Source: Deferribacterales bacterium Deferri_01 (GTDB lineage: Bacteria > Chrysiogenota > Deferribacteres > Deferribacterales > Geovibrionaceae). From it: a stretch of 64,000 bases of DNA. How positions within the stretch are numbered: position 1 is the stretch's first letter; every line of letters begins with the position of its first letter. Below are positions 16,414-25,245 of this stretch, piece after piece. Under the pieces are notes generated by a model, which was given only the letters and a program-made list of their open reading frames with translations, was not told the DNA's origin and did not search any database. Location of the stretch: NCBI GenBank assembly GCA_001603805.1, contig LUZY01000011.1, positions 1 to 64,000 of the forward strand, written 5' to 3'. A program made the position numbers and the translations under genes.

Positions 16414-17208
16414 TTGCCCCTATTTACTCTTCTTTCTGTATATATTTTTGTCATAGGTCTTGTATTCGGAAGTTTTCTTAATGTGCTTATCGCAAGGCTC
16501 CCCAAGGGAGTTTCAATAGCATTTCCTCCTTCAAGCTGTCCTGAGTGCGGGCATCGAATCAGATTTTATCATAATATTCCTGTTATCGGCTATCTTGTGC
16601 TTAAAGGAATGTGCAGGGACTGCGGCGGGAAGATTTCTGTTAAGTATCCTCTGGTTGAATTATTAACCGGAGTTATGTTTCTGCTGGTTTTTCTCAAATT
16701 CGGTTTAAGCTGGTACACTCTTAAATACTGTGTTTTTGTATTTCTCCTTCTCGGAGCAGGACTTACGGATGTATTTACCGCAGCGGATGAAGATTTTGAA
16801 TGTGGCATAATCCCGGATACATATACGTTGGGCGGAACTTTAGTCGGACTGTTGTTTTCTTTCGTCACTTACCCTGATATCCTCACAGCTTTGATAGGCG
16901 CTGCGGCGGGTTTTTTGTCTCTGTGGATACCTGCATGGCTGTATAAAAAACTACGCAGACAGGAAGGCATGGGCGGCGGAGATATAAAGCTCATGATGAT
17001 GATTGGGGCATTTCTGGGTTATATCCCGATATATTTTATAGTTTTCGGCAGCGCAGTTATAGGCTCGGCTGTGGGGATACCGCTTGTAATACTGAAAAAG
17101 AATAAAAACTACATGATTCCATTTGGTGCTTTTATAGCAGTTGCGGCGATTGTTTATATTTTCTTTGAGCCGTATCTCATCAGCCTGCTTCTCCGTGAAT
17201 CGGCTTAA
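16414..17208 (+). CDS. pilD: Prepilin peptidase / N-methyltransferase (A24 family)
   Basis: A 264-residue polytopic membrane aspartyl protease that cleaves and N-methylates type IV prepilins or type II pseudopilins. The N-terminal part has FGSFLNVLIARLPKG and the zinc-type C-x2-C ... C-x2-C pairs (SCPECG and MCRDCG, about residues 42 and 69). The second catalytic aspartate lies in GMGGGDIKLM (about 187). The first is expected in the TDVFTAADEDFECGIIPD stretch (about 116), which is several residues longer than the usual D-x6-IPD spacing. It starts at TTG with AAAGG upstream, tightly coupled to the CheX-like gene. Confidence 0.88.
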   Translation: MPLFTLLSVYIFVIGLVFGSFLNVLIARLPKGVSIAFPPSSCPECGHRIRFYHNIPVIGYLVLKGMCRDCGGKISVKYPLVELLTGVMFLLVFLKFGLSWYTLKYCVFVFLLLGAGLTDVFTAADEDFECGIIPDTYTLGGTLVGLLFSFVTYPDILTALIGAAAGFLSLWIPAWLYKKLRRQEGMGGGDIKLMMMIGAFLGYIPIYFIVFGSAVIGSAVGIPLVILKKNKNYMIPFGAFIAVAAIVYIFFEPYLISLLLRESA

Positions 17209-17263
17209 AACAATACTTTACTTGAACTAAGGCGATTGATCGTATATATTGACTACGAATTTG

Positions 17264-17317
17264 CGCTGATTTTACACAGGCGTAAATCGGCGGAAAACCG
17301 CATGAAATAAGCGGTTT
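17264..17317 (+). other. Two stem-loops in the tyrS leader
   Basis: A bulged stem pairs CGCTGATTTTAC (17264-17275) with GTAAATCGGCG (17282-17292). A perfect 7-bp stem, AAACCGC/GCGGTTT (17295-17317), follows. They lie 25 bases before the tyrS start. There is no T tract of terminator quality and no T-box sequence. They may be the terminator of the pilD unit or a leader structure. Confidence 0.4.
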
Positions 17318-17341
17318 ATCCGTATAAATTTGGAGGGCTAA

Positions 17342-18541
17342 GTGCTACCCGTACATCAGCAGATGGAGCTTATCAGAAGAGGGACGGAGGAGATCATCTC
17401 CGAAGAAGAACTCTCCGCAAAGCTCGAACAATCACTCAAAACCGGTGTCCCTCTCAGGATAAAAGCAGGGTTTGACCCCACCGCACCGGATCTTCATCTC
17501 GGACACACGGTTCTTATTCAGAAACTTAAGCATTTTCAGGAACTCGGACATCAGGTAATTTTCCTTATCGGAGATTTTACCGGAATGATAGGCGATCCTT
17601 CCGGCAAATCTGAAACAAGAAAAGCTCTCACTAAGGAAGAAGTTCTCAGAAACGCTGAAACCTATAAAGAACAGGTTTTTAAAATTCTTGATCCCGAAAA
17701 GACCGAGGTTGCCTTCAACAGCAAATGGATGGAGGCTATGACAGCGGTTGACATGATCAGGCTCTCTTCCTCCTACACTGTTGCGAGAATGCTCGAAAGA
17801 GACGACTTTTCAAAAAGATATAAAGAAAACAGACCCATCAGCATACATGAGTTTCTCTATCCGCTTGTTCAGGGGTATGACTCTGTTGCGCTCAAGGCGG
17901 ATGTTGAACTCGGCGGCACAGACCAGAAGTTCAACCTTCTCGTTGGCAGAGAACTTCAGAAAGATCATAAACAGAGACCTCAGAACGCCATCACAGTACC
18001 CATTCTTGAAGGACTTGACGGCGTTAATAAAATGTCCAAATCTCTTAATAATTATGTCGGCATCAGCGAGCAGCCTTCGGAAATGTTCGGTAAGCTCATG
18101 TCTATCACTGATGAGCTTATGATGCGTTACTACCTTCTTCTTTCTGACCTCAGCCTTGCTGAAATAGAGCAGATGAAGAAAGATATAGCCTCCGACTCAC
18201 TTCACCCAATGGAAGCAAAGAAGCGCCTCGCGGTGGAAATAGTTAGCAGATACTGGGGCGAACAGGCAGGGAAAGACTCACGGGAAAACTTTGAGAAAGT
18301 TTTCTCCAACAAAGAGAACCCTGATGATATGCCGGAGTTTAGTTCAGGCACAAAAAATCTGCTCGATATAATCAGAGAACTTGATTTTGCCCCCAGCAAC
18401 GGCGAAGCAAGAAGAATCGCCAAACAGGGCGGTGTATATCTCGACAATGAGCGTATCGAAAATCTTGACATAACCCCTTCTGCGGGGGAACACATACTTA
18501 AAGTCGGCAAAAGAAAATTTGCCAGAATCTTAGCAGGCTAG
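17342..18541 (+). CDS. tyrS: Tyrosyl-tRNA synthetase
   Basis: A 399-residue class I synthetase that charges tRNA-Tyr. The HIGH-type motif is HLGH (residues 52-55) in [12 protein letters not shown], and the KMSKS loop is exact (about 230-234). The anticodon-binding S4 domain forms the C-terminus ([20 protein letters not shown]). The start sequence is the TyrZ-like subtype common in many bacteria. The start codon is GTG with GGAGGG 5 bases upstream. The DUF1015 gene follows after 9 bases and probably shares the transcript. Confidence 0.95.
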   Translation: MLPVHQQMELIRRGTEEIISEEELSAKLEQSLKTGVPLRIKAGFDPTAPDLHLGHTVLIQKLKHFQELGHQVIFLIGDFTGMIGDPSGKSETRKALTKEEVLRNAETYKEQVFKILDPEKTEVAFNSKWMEAMTAVDMIRLSSSYTVARMLERDDFSKRYKENRPISIHEFLYPLVQGYDSVALKADVELGGTDQKFNLLVGRELQKDHKQRPQNAITVPILEGLDGVNKMSKSLNNYVGISEQPSEMFGKLMSITDELMMRYYLLLSDLSLAEIEQMKKDIASDSLHPMEAKKRLAVEIVSRYWGEQAGKDSRENFEKVFSNKENPDDMPEFSSGTKNLLDIIRELDFAPSNGEARRIAKQGGVYLDNERIENLDITPSAGEHILKVGKRKFARILAG

Positions 18542-18550
18542 GAGGATCAG

Positions 18551-19810
18551 GTGGCTATTGTAAAACCTTTCATGGGTGTGCGCTATAATCTTGAGAAGGT
18601 GCTTCTCAAACAGGTTATCGCCCCTCCGTACGATGTAATATCGGATGAAATGAAAGAGACGCTGAAAGGCAGATGTGCTGCTAACGTGGTAAGGCTTGAC
18701 CTTCCGGACGGCGAAGGCGATGTAAAATACCAGAACGCTGCACATCTTTATGAAAACTGGAAAAAAGACGGCACACTCCTTCGTGATAAGGAGCAGGGCT
18801 ATTATCTCTATGAGCAGATATACAGCTTCGGCGGTAAGGAATATGTAAGAACGGGCTTCATTGGGCTTCTCAAACTCGAGGAACTGGGCAAAGGCTCTGT
18901 TTTTCCCCATGAGAAAACTCTCTCCGGTCCTAAGAAAGACCGTTTCGAGCTTATGAAAGCATGTCAGACCAACTTCAGCCAGATTTTCGGTCTGTACATG
19001 GACAAAGAAAATAAGCTTGCATCCGCTTTCACTAATGCAAAGAAAAATATGCCTGTTGCATCCGCTGTGGATGATGAAAGTGTTAAAAACACAATCTGGC
19101 AGATTACTGATACAAAAGTAATTGAAGAGATTGAATCTTTCATGAAGGACAAGGCTATTTACATAGCGGACGGACACCACAGGTACGAAACTGCTCTGGA
19201 CTACAAAAAGCTTAAAAGAGAGCAGAACGGAGATCTCGAAGGCAACGTCAAACCTTATGACTTTGTTATGATGATGTTTGTGAATTTCTATGACGAAGGA
19301 CTCAAGATTTTCCCCACTCACAGAGTTGTTGAAGTCCCTGCTGATTTCAGTATTGATACTTTTCTTGAGAATGTAAGCAACAGCTATGATGCTCAGGAAC
19401 TTGACTCATATGAAGCGGCAGATAAATTTCTTCATGTTAAAGGACCTGTGAGGAATTTTGTTGTATTCAACGGAGAAAAGTTTATCGGGCTCTCACTCAG
19501 AGACGAAGTGCTTGAAACCCTCCACCCTATTTACAGAAAGGTAGATCCGTATGTAGTGCAGGAGACGCTTATTAAGCCCGGAACAGGCATATCCGATGAG
19601 CAGATCCTCCGTAAGGAAGGCATATATTTTCTTCAGACAATGGAGCAGATAAAGACTCTTATGTCAAAGAAACCTGCTCTGGCATTTCTGATGAAGGGTG
19701 TGGATATTGACGTTGTTAGGGAAATTTCTGAAAGCGGTCTTGTTATGCCGCAGAAATCCACTTATTTCTATCCGAAACTTCAGACCGGATTAGTAATTAA
19801 CGATCTTTAG
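18551..19810 (+). CDS. DUF1015 family protein
   Basis: A 419-residue cytoplasmic protein of the DUF1015 family (PF06245), whose function is not established. The family start is present (VKPFMGVRYN), as are VIAPPYDVIS (about residue 22) and the conserved ADGHHRYETAL motif (about 208). The His-rich loop looks like an active or metal site, but that is an inference. The start is GTG with GGAGGA just upstream, in the tail of tyrS. A likely terminator hairpin at 19902-19919 follows. Confidence 0.85.
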   Translation: MAIVKPFMGVRYNLEKVLLKQVIAPPYDVISDEMKETLKGRCAANVVRLDLPDGEGDVKYQNAAHLYENWKKDGTLLRDKEQGYYLYEQIYSFGGKEYVRTGFIGLLKLEELGKGSVFPHEKTLSGPKKDRFELMKACQTNFSQIFGLYMDKENKLASAFTNAKKNMPVASAVDDESVKNTIWQITDTKVIEEIESFMKDKAIYIADGHHRYETALDYKKLKREQNGDLEGNVKPYDFVMMMFVNFYDEGLKIFPTHRVVEVPADFSIDTFLENVSNSYDAQELDSYEAADKFLHVKGPVRNFVVFNGEKFIGLSLRDEVLETLHPIYRKVDPYVVQETLIKPGTGISDEQILRKEGIYFLQTMEQIKTLMSKKPALAFLMKGVDIDVVREISESGLVMPQKSTYFYPKLQTGLVINDL

Positions 19811-19852
19811 GGATTGATTTTTTCTTCCGGTTATGCAATAAGTTTTTTCGCA

Positions 19853-19930
19853 CATCGGCAGGCAGTGCTGTTGAAGGCTCAAAGCAGCCGATGGGCCGAA
19901 GAGAACCCCAAAAGGTTCTTATCATTTTTA
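19853..19930 (+). other. Hairpin pair between DUF1015 gene and tRNA-Val
   Basis: The 3' arm AGCAGCCGATG (19883-19893) pairs with CATCGGC (19853-19859) and an internal TGCT, leaving a bulge. A second stem, AGAACC-ccaaaa-GGTTCT (19902-19919), is followed by tatcattttt and looks like a terminator. The first structure could be part of the 3' untranslated region or a small RNA. It does not match SRP RNA, 6S or tmRNA by eye. Confidence 0.4.
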
Positions 19931-20001
19931 GGCGCGTAGCTCAGCGGGAGAGCATTGCGTTGACGTCGCAAGGGTCGGCGGTTCGAAACCGCCCGTGCCT
20001 A
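19930..20001 (+). tRNA. tRNA-Val (anticodon GAC)
   Basis: A full cloverleaf. The acceptor stem is aggcgcg/cgtgcct with one G-T pair. The D-arm stem is GCTC/GAGC. The anticodon stem is TTGCG/CGCAA around loop TTGACGT, giving anticodon GAC. The variable loop is gggtc and the T arm is GGCGG-TTCGAAA-CCGCC. The discriminator is A, and CCA is not encoded. Length is 72 bases. Confidence 0.93.
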
Positions 20002-20017
20002 TTTAAAATCACCTGAA

Positions 20018-20046
20018 AAGCCAGTGGGTTAACCACTGGCTTTTTT
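20018..20046 (+). terminator. Rho-independent terminator after tRNA-Val
   Basis: The perfect stem AAGCCAGTGG/CCACTGGCTT with a 5-base loop (gttaa) runs directly into a tract of six or more T. Confidence 0.92.
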
Positions 20047-20249
20047 ATTCTGTGCCAAAATAAAAAAAGTCAGCAGTTGTTTTTTCTAAACATAAGCAGC
20101 GGTCAATTTTTTAATTATCTATTCATATGTTTATATCAGTATTGCAGTAACACATAATCATGTTTTCGTGTGATAAAAACCTTGCATATTATTATTCGTG
20201 ATGCTAGTGTTACGAAAATTTAATATCGTGGCATGCACCGTGCTTTATT
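20047..20249. other. Upstream region of the tetrapyrrole/metal uptake operon
   Basis: About 200 A/T-rich bases without a gene. No cobalamin riboswitch (no B12 box) or clear Fur-type palindrome is visible. A weak promoter-like pair, ttgcat (20183) with tagtgt 17 bases later, is the only candidate seen. The control of the large operon that follows is therefore not evident. Confidence 0.5.
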
Positions 20250-21242
20250 TTGGGTAATACTGTGAGATTTGATAAATATCTTAAGATTCTTGTATTAATA
20301 AGTTTTTTGGTTAATTTACACAGCGCGGCATATGCCAGGCAGCTGCGGATTGTCGTGCTTAACAGTGATGGATTTGAGATTATCCGTGCCCTTGGTGCAG
20401 AGGATATGGTCGTTGGTGTGGGTGATGTTATTGCAGAGGAGCCGGATTTCTGGGGAGAATATTCCAGACTTCCCGTTGCCGGCGGATGGCGGATGCCTGA
20501 TTATGAAATGATTGTGAAACTAAGACCTGACGCGGTTTTGGGTTACAGACGTTCACCTGATGATGAATCAGAAAGAAAGCTGGCAAAGCTTGGTGTAAAG
20601 CTGTTTCGCTATGATTTCTACCGCATATCAAATTTTGAAAAAGAAGTCAGGGAGTTTGCGGCTTTTATAGGTAAAAGCAAAGAGGCGGAAGAGCTTCTTT
20701 CGTGGTGGAAGCCCCTTTACAGCCGTATAGAGAAGCTATCTTCAACAGTTAACAAACCTAAAGTATATATAGAAGGGTTCGGTAAATACAGGAGTGCAGG
20801 ACCCGGTTCAGGCATTCATGAGATGGTAACTCTGGCAGGGGGAGATAACCTCGCAAAGGGTGCTTCTATACCTTATCTTGAGGTCAATTCCGAATGGGTA
20901 TTCAGCGGAAACCCTGACTTTATTGTAAAAACCGTTTCCCTGAGAGACTGCTATGGAGGAGGCTGTGAAAATTATCTGAAACAGGCTGTGGATGAGTTTG
21001 AAAACCGTCCGGGTATGAAAAGCCTTAAAGCTGTCAGAAACAAAGCAATACTCTCCATGTCTCCTGATATAGGTCCCGGTCCCAGAGGTATTATCGGTGT
21101 TATCGAGATAGCAAAACGTCTGCATCCTGAACAGTTTGCAGATATTGATCCTATTAGAATTCATTCGGATTATCTGAAAAAATTTCATAACCTGGATTAT
21201 AAAGGCATATATATTTATGAGCCACTGAGTGTCAGCCAATGA
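20250..21242 (+). CDS. ABC transporter periplasmic substrate-binding protein (FecB/BtuF type)
   Basis: A 330-residue cluster A-II binding protein for iron chelates, haem or corrinoids. A signal peptide covers roughly residues 1-29 (ending SAAYA). The mature part has the typical pattern DMVVGVGD then LPVAGGWRMPDYEMIVKLRP, in which two alpha/beta lobes are joined by a long helix. The cysteine pair in RDCYGGGCENY (about residue 231) is unusual. The start is TTG at 20250 or GTG at 20262; no strong ribosome site decides. It heads an operon of permease, ATPase, TonB receptor, chelatase subunits and TonB complex, overlapping the permease gene by 4 bases. The ligand is not determined. Confidence 0.85.
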   Translation: MGNTVRFDKYLKILVLISFLVNLHSAAYARQLRIVVLNSDGFEIIRALGAEDMVVGVGDVIAEEPDFWGEYSRLPVAGGWRMPDYEMIVKLRPDAVLGYRRSPDDESERKLAKLGVKLFRYDFYRISNFEKEVREFAAFIGKSKEAEELLSWWKPLYSRIEKLSSTVNKPKVYIEGFGKYRSAGPGSGIHEMVTLAGGDNLAKGASIPYLEVNSEWVFSGNPDFIVKTVSLRDCYGGGCENYLKQAVDEFENRPGMKSLKAVRNKAILSMSPDIGPGPRGIIGVIEIAKRLHPEQFADIDPIRIHSDYLKKFHNLDYKGIYIYEPLSVSQ

Positions 21243-22261
21243 GCAGCGGACTGATTACTGCATATATCAAATATGAACGAAGAAGAACAGCATATGTGGT
21301 GTTGCTTTTTATGCTGTGTATTCTTGCTTTTACAATTTCTCTTTCTTTCGGCTCATCAGGGTTGAGCTTAAAAGACTCGTACTCTGCTGTCTTCGGCGGA
21401 GATGAAACCAGCAGGCTGATAATATGGGAACTGCGGATACCAAGGCTCCTTATGGCTGTTTTGGTCGGCTGGGGGCTTGCCGTAGGTGGAACCGCCAGTC
21501 AGGTTGCGCTTAGAAATCCCCTTGCATCACCTTTTACACTTGGTGTGTCATCAGGTGCTGCGTTCGGTGCGGTTGTGGTCATAATGTCCGGCATGACATC
21601 ATCATGGCTAATTGCGGCTGCTGCATTCAGCGGTGCAATTATAACCACGCTCATAGTCCTCGGAATAGGCAAGCTGAAAGGAGCATCTCCCGAATCTCTT
21701 GTTTTGGCAGGTGTTGCGCTGATGTTTCTTTTTTCCGCAATGACTTCACTCCTGCAATATACGGCTACCATGCAGCAGGTTCAGGCTGTTGTGTTCTGGA
21801 TGTTCGGGAGTCTGGCAAATTCGGGGTGGCATCAGCTTGCTGTTACGTTCCCTCTCACGATTCTGCCGACATTGTGGCTGATTAAACATTCTCTCGATTT
21901 CAATCTCATGACTGACAGCGATGAAACAGCGAAGGCTTTCGGTATAAATACAGGCAGGCTGAGGATAACCGCTATGCTCTGCGCTGCGCTCATGTGTGCA
22001 TCGTCAATATGTTTTACAGGGGTTATAGGTTTTATCGGGCTTGTTTCTCCGCATATAGCAAGGCTGCTTCTCGGCAGCGACCACCGATGTATTTTCCCTG
22101 CTTCGGCTCTTATCGGAGCATCAATAGTTACAGCAGCAGACACCTTCGGGAGGACTCTCTGGCAGCCGCAGGTTATACCTCTGGGTATAATGACCTCTTT
22201 CATAGGTGTTCCGTTTTTTATATGGCTTCTTCTCCGTAAAAAGATAGGAGGCCATCCGTGA
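21239..22261 (+). CDS. FecCD-type ABC transporter permease
   Basis: A 340-residue inner-membrane permease of the BtuC/FecCD/HmuU family with about ten membrane helices. Family landmarks are LRIPRLLMAVLVGWGLAVGG (about residue 65), NPLASPFTLGVSSGAAFGA (about 94) and the cytoplasmic coupling region GFIGLVSPHIARLLLGSDHR (about 263). It starts 4 bases inside the end of the binding-protein gene and overlaps the ATPase gene by 4 bases. With its neighbours it forms a type II importer moving a chelate or tetrapyrrole from periplasm to cytoplasm. Confidence 0.92.
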   Translation: MSSGLITAYIKYERRRTAYVVLLFMLCILAFTISLSFGSSGLSLKDSYSAVFGGDETSRLIIWELRIPRLLMAVLVGWGLAVGGTASQVALRNPLASPFTLGVSSGAAFGAVVVIMSGMTSSWLIAAAAFSGAIITTLIVLGIGKLKGASPESLVLAGVALMFLFSAMTSLLQYTATMQQVQAVVFWMFGSLANSGWHQLAVTFPLTILPTLWLIKHSLDFNLMTDSDETAKAFGINTGRLRITAMLCAALMCASSICFTGVIGFIGLVSPHIARLLLGSDHRCIFPASALIGASIVTAADTFGRTLWQPQVIPLGIMTSFIGVPFFIWLLLRKKIGGHP

Positions 22262-23019
22262 TACAGGCCGATTCATTGTCTTTTTCATACGGCAGGACAG
22301 AGATACTGAAGGATATTTCCTTTCATGTGGCAAAGGGCGAAACAGTGGCCCTGCTTGGCCCTAACGGTTCCGGCAAGACCACGCTGCAAAGGCTTGTGCT
22401 GAACATACTTAAGCCGTCATCAGGCAGTGTTTCCATAAACGGTGAAAGTGTCCCCAGCATAAAAAGGGAGCTTTTCTCCCGTTATGCTGCCTATGTTCCC
22501 CAGCATATTTCAAACAGGTTTCCCATGAAAGTTTTCGATGCCGTGCTTATGGGGCGGAGATCATATATGTACTGGTCAGCATCAGAAAACGATCTTGCCG
22601 TTGCTGAAAAAGTTATTACGGAGCTTGGGCTTGGGGATATAGCCATGCGTGATTTGACAACTCTCAGCGGAGGGCAGAGGCAGAAAGCAACTCTTGCCCG
22701 TGCGGTGGCGCAGGAAGCTGATTTTATAATAATGGACGAACCTACAAGCAGTCTGGATCTGAGGCATCAGCTTGAGACAATGGAAACAGTGAAAAGGCTG
22801 CGGAATGAAGGTAAGGGCATACTGATAGCTATGCACGATCTCCAGCTTGCGGCACGCAATGCGGACAGGGTGTATGTGATAAACGGCGGTGCTCTTTATT
22901 CACAGGGCTGTCCCGCAGAAGTAATAAATGAAACCATGCTCCGTGATGTTTACGGGGTATGTGCAGAGATAGAAAACACCGGATGCTTTACTATAAATGT
23001 AAATGGATTAAGCGCTTGA
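22258..23019 (+). CDS. ABC transporter ATPase (BtuD/FecE/HmuV type)
   Basis: A 253-residue ATP-binding subunit for the preceding permease. Walker A is GPNGSGKT (residues 34-41). The Q-loop region is AAYVPQHISNRFPMKVFDAV, the signature is LSGGQRQ (about 136-142) and Walker B is DFIIMDEPTSSLD. The H-loop histidine is in AMHDLQLAARNADRV. The start codon is GTG overlapping the permease stop. It is followed after 24 bases by the TonB receptor with a good ribosome site. Confidence 0.93.
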   Translation: MIQADSLSFSYGRTEILKDISFHVAKGETVALLGPNGSGKTTLQRLVLNILKPSSGSVSINGESVPSIKRELFSRYAAYVPQHISNRFPMKVFDAVLMGRRSYMYWSASENDLAVAEKVITELGLGDIAMRDLTTLSGGQRQKATLARAVAQEADFIIMDEPTSSLDLRHQLETMETVKRLRNEGKGILIAMHDLQLAARNADRVYVINGGALYSQGCPAEVINETMLRDVYGVCAEIENTGCFTINVNGLSA

Positions 23020-23043
23020 TCCGTTTATCGGGAGGAAGTTTTA

Positions 23044-25236
23044 ATGAAATTCTGTAAAGGATTTGCGGTTATATCAGCCGCTGTTCTCCTTGCTTTCGGT
23101 GCGGAAGCACAGGAGAAGGATATTTTTACCCTTGAGGAGACTGCCATAACAGCCACAAGAACGGAAATTGCGGTGGAAGATGCACCTGCAAGCGTCAGTG
23201 TTGTTACGCAGGAAGAGATAAAAAGTCTTGGTGCTACCACCCTTGATGAAGTGCTTCGGCATGAAGCAGGTGTTATTCTCCGCCGTGACAAGGGGATTGC
23301 AATGGCAACACCCCGTGTGAGTCTCAGAGGACTCGGAGGAGACAGCAGAACGCTCGTGATGCTTGACGGTATGCCTCTTAATGACGGCTACAGCTCAGGA
23401 GTTACATGGACTCAACTTGGTATAGAAAACGTTGAACGCATAGAGATAACAAGAGGTCCGGGTTCTGCCCTTTACGGAGGCAATGCTCTGGGCGGAGTTA
23501 TCAACATTATTACCAAAAAACCTTCAGGAAGGGAGATAAAAGCCACAGTGGGCGCAGGCAGCGATAATACTCGTAAATACAGCGCCTCATACGGCGATAT
23601 GTTTACAGATAAATTCGGAATGCGTATAGGCTTTGAACACGAAAAGAGTGACGGATATCCCGCCACAACCACAAGACGCTCGATTACCACTACTCAGCCG
23701 TCCACAGATGAACTCACCGGAGGATATCCGGGCAAGAGCGCATCCGGTTCGGACACTTATATTGTCGGTGATGCAGGCGATAACTGGGGTGAACGCAACA
23801 ATGTAAACCTTCAGTCATATTTCACTCCGGACGCATCAAGTATGATAACTTTTAATGCCCAGTGGGGAAGGCATGAATATGGATATGACAGACCCCATAC
23901 TTATCTGACAGATTCTAACGGAAATCCTTCATACAGCGGTTACGTTGATCTTGGTAACGGCAGATACGCTTCCGTCAGTCCTAATAATTTTATCTATTAT
24001 ATGGGTAACGGAGATGAGGAATACACAAGCCTTGCCCTTATGTATGACAAAGAGTTTGAAAACATTGTACTGAATGCTAAGGTCGGTTACAGCTATAAAA
24101 CAAAATGGTACACAACTGCCGGCAGCTCAGGCACTTATGATAATGCTGCTGGTTCCCTTACGGATTCTGATCTCTACACATGGTATACTGATGTTCAGCT
24201 TTCAGGTAATATCGGGCAAAAACACAAGCTCACAGGCGGGATGACATACCGTACAAACGATTTTGAACAGGCAGGATACAGCCTTTCATTTTATCGTGAT
24301 GAAGACAGCAAAACTTCCAAAAATGAAATAACCGAAGGAAAAGATCAGTACTACGGAGTGTATATTCAGGATGAATGGACACTTCCCGCCTCTTTTACCC
24401 TTTTCACAGGAATACGCTATGACTACTGGAGCGCATCTGACGGCAAGGCAGGACAGATAGGCAGTGAAGAAACTTTCTCCGAACCCCATGACGATGCCTT
24501 CAGCCCTAAGGTCGCTCTTGTATGGAACCCCATTGAGGATACTGTGCTTAGAACCTCATACGGAACAGCCTTTCGTGCGCCTAACATATACGACATGTAC
24601 CGTTCATGGAGATCAGGTACAACAAATTATCACTCAAACCCCAACCTGAAGCCTGAAAAACTGGAAAGCTGGGAAATAGGTGGTGATCAGTTTTTCTTTA
24701 ATAAAAAGCTTAAAGTGTCTGCAACTTACTACAACAGTGAAATAAAGGACGCAATAGAGAGAACCAACAGCGGATCTGACAGATATACCGATAACGTGGG
24801 TAAGGCAAGTATAGACGGTTTTGAACTTGCCCTTGAAGCACAGCCTGTAAAGGGGCTTAAGCTTTGGGCTAACGGCTCATGGGTTAACAGCGAAGTCCTT
24901 GAAAACAAAAACAAACCGGAAATTGAAGGCAAGGAACTTACTGATGTACCTGATGTGATGTATAACATCGGCGGAATTTATAAGTGGAGATTCCTGAGCA
25001 TTGCTCTGGACGGAAACTATCAGGGACGCATTTATACCAGCGATATGAATGATGACACTAACGGTGTTTATGCTTCATATGACGAACGCTGGATATGGAA
25101 TACAAGAATAACTGCGGAAGTCGGAAAACATGTTGAGGTTTCCGGTGCGGTTACCAACATCTTTGATAAGGAATATTTTGATTATTATGTGGGGCGTGAA
25201 CGCTCATACATGTTGGAACTTACTGCCAAATTTTAG
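23044..25236 (+). CDS. TonB-dependent receptor of the chelatase-linked uptake operon
   Basis: A 730-residue outer-membrane receptor of the BtuB/CirA/HmuR branch. Residues 1-23 form the signal peptide (ending AEAQ). The likely TonB box is FTLEETAITATR (about 29-40). The plug has VMLDGMPLNDGYSSG and RGPGSALYGGNALGGVINII. The barrel carries FRAP (about residue 516) and NPNL (about 537) with a histidine two residues before NPNL. That arrangement is seen in haem receptors, but FRAP and NPNL also occur in other members, so it is suggestive only. The C-terminus is aromatic (LTAKF). A GGGAGGAAG ribosome site precedes ATG. It sits between the importer and the CobN-like gene. Confidence 0.92.
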   Translation: MKFCKGFAVISAAVLLAFGAEAQEKDIFTLEETAITATRTEIAVEDAPASVSVVTQEEIKSLGATTLDEVLRHEAGVILRRDKGIAMATPRVSLRGLGGDSRTLVMLDGMPLNDGYSSGVTWTQLGIENVERIEITRGPGSALYGGNALGGVINIITKKPSGREIKATVGAGSDNTRKYSASYGDMFTDKFGMRIGFEHEKSDGYPATTTRRSITTTQPSTDELTGGYPGKSASGSDTYIVGDAGDNWGERNNVNLQSYFTPDASSMITFNAQWGRHEYGYDRPHTYLTDSNGNPSYSGYVDLGNGRYASVSPNNFIYYMGNGDEEYTSLALMYDKEFENIVLNAKVGYSYKTKWYTTAGSSGTYDNAAGSLTDSDLYTWYTDVQLSGNIGQKHKLTGGMTYRTNDFEQAGYSLSFYRDEDSKTSKNEITEGKDQYYGVYIQDEWTLPASFTLFTGIRYDYWSASDGKAGQIGSEETFSEPHDDAFSPKVALVWNPIEDTVLRTSYGTAFRAPNIYDMYRSWRSGTTNYHSNPNLKPEKLESWEIGGDQFFFNKKLKVSATYYNSEIKDAIERTNSGSDRYTDNVGKASIDGFELALEAQPVKGLKLWANGSWVNSEVLENKNKPEIEGKELTDVPDVMYNIGGIYKWRFLSIALDGNYQGRIYTSDMNDDTNGVYASYDERWIWNTRITAEVGKHVEVSGAVTNIFDKEYFDYYVGRERSYMLELTAKF

Positions 25237-25245
25237 GGGGAGCAA

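Noticed and set aside
17209-17341. T-box riboswitch before tyrS
   Set aside because: Stem-loops are present, but the conserved T-box sequence and a competing terminator are absent.
19853-19893. SRP RNA or 6S RNA upstream of tRNA-Val
   Set aside because: The SRP tetraloop/asymmetric-loop sequence is not present and the structure is too short for 6S.
20047-20249. Cobalamin riboswitch before the CobN-containing operon
   Set aside because: No B12 box and too little structured sequence are seen.
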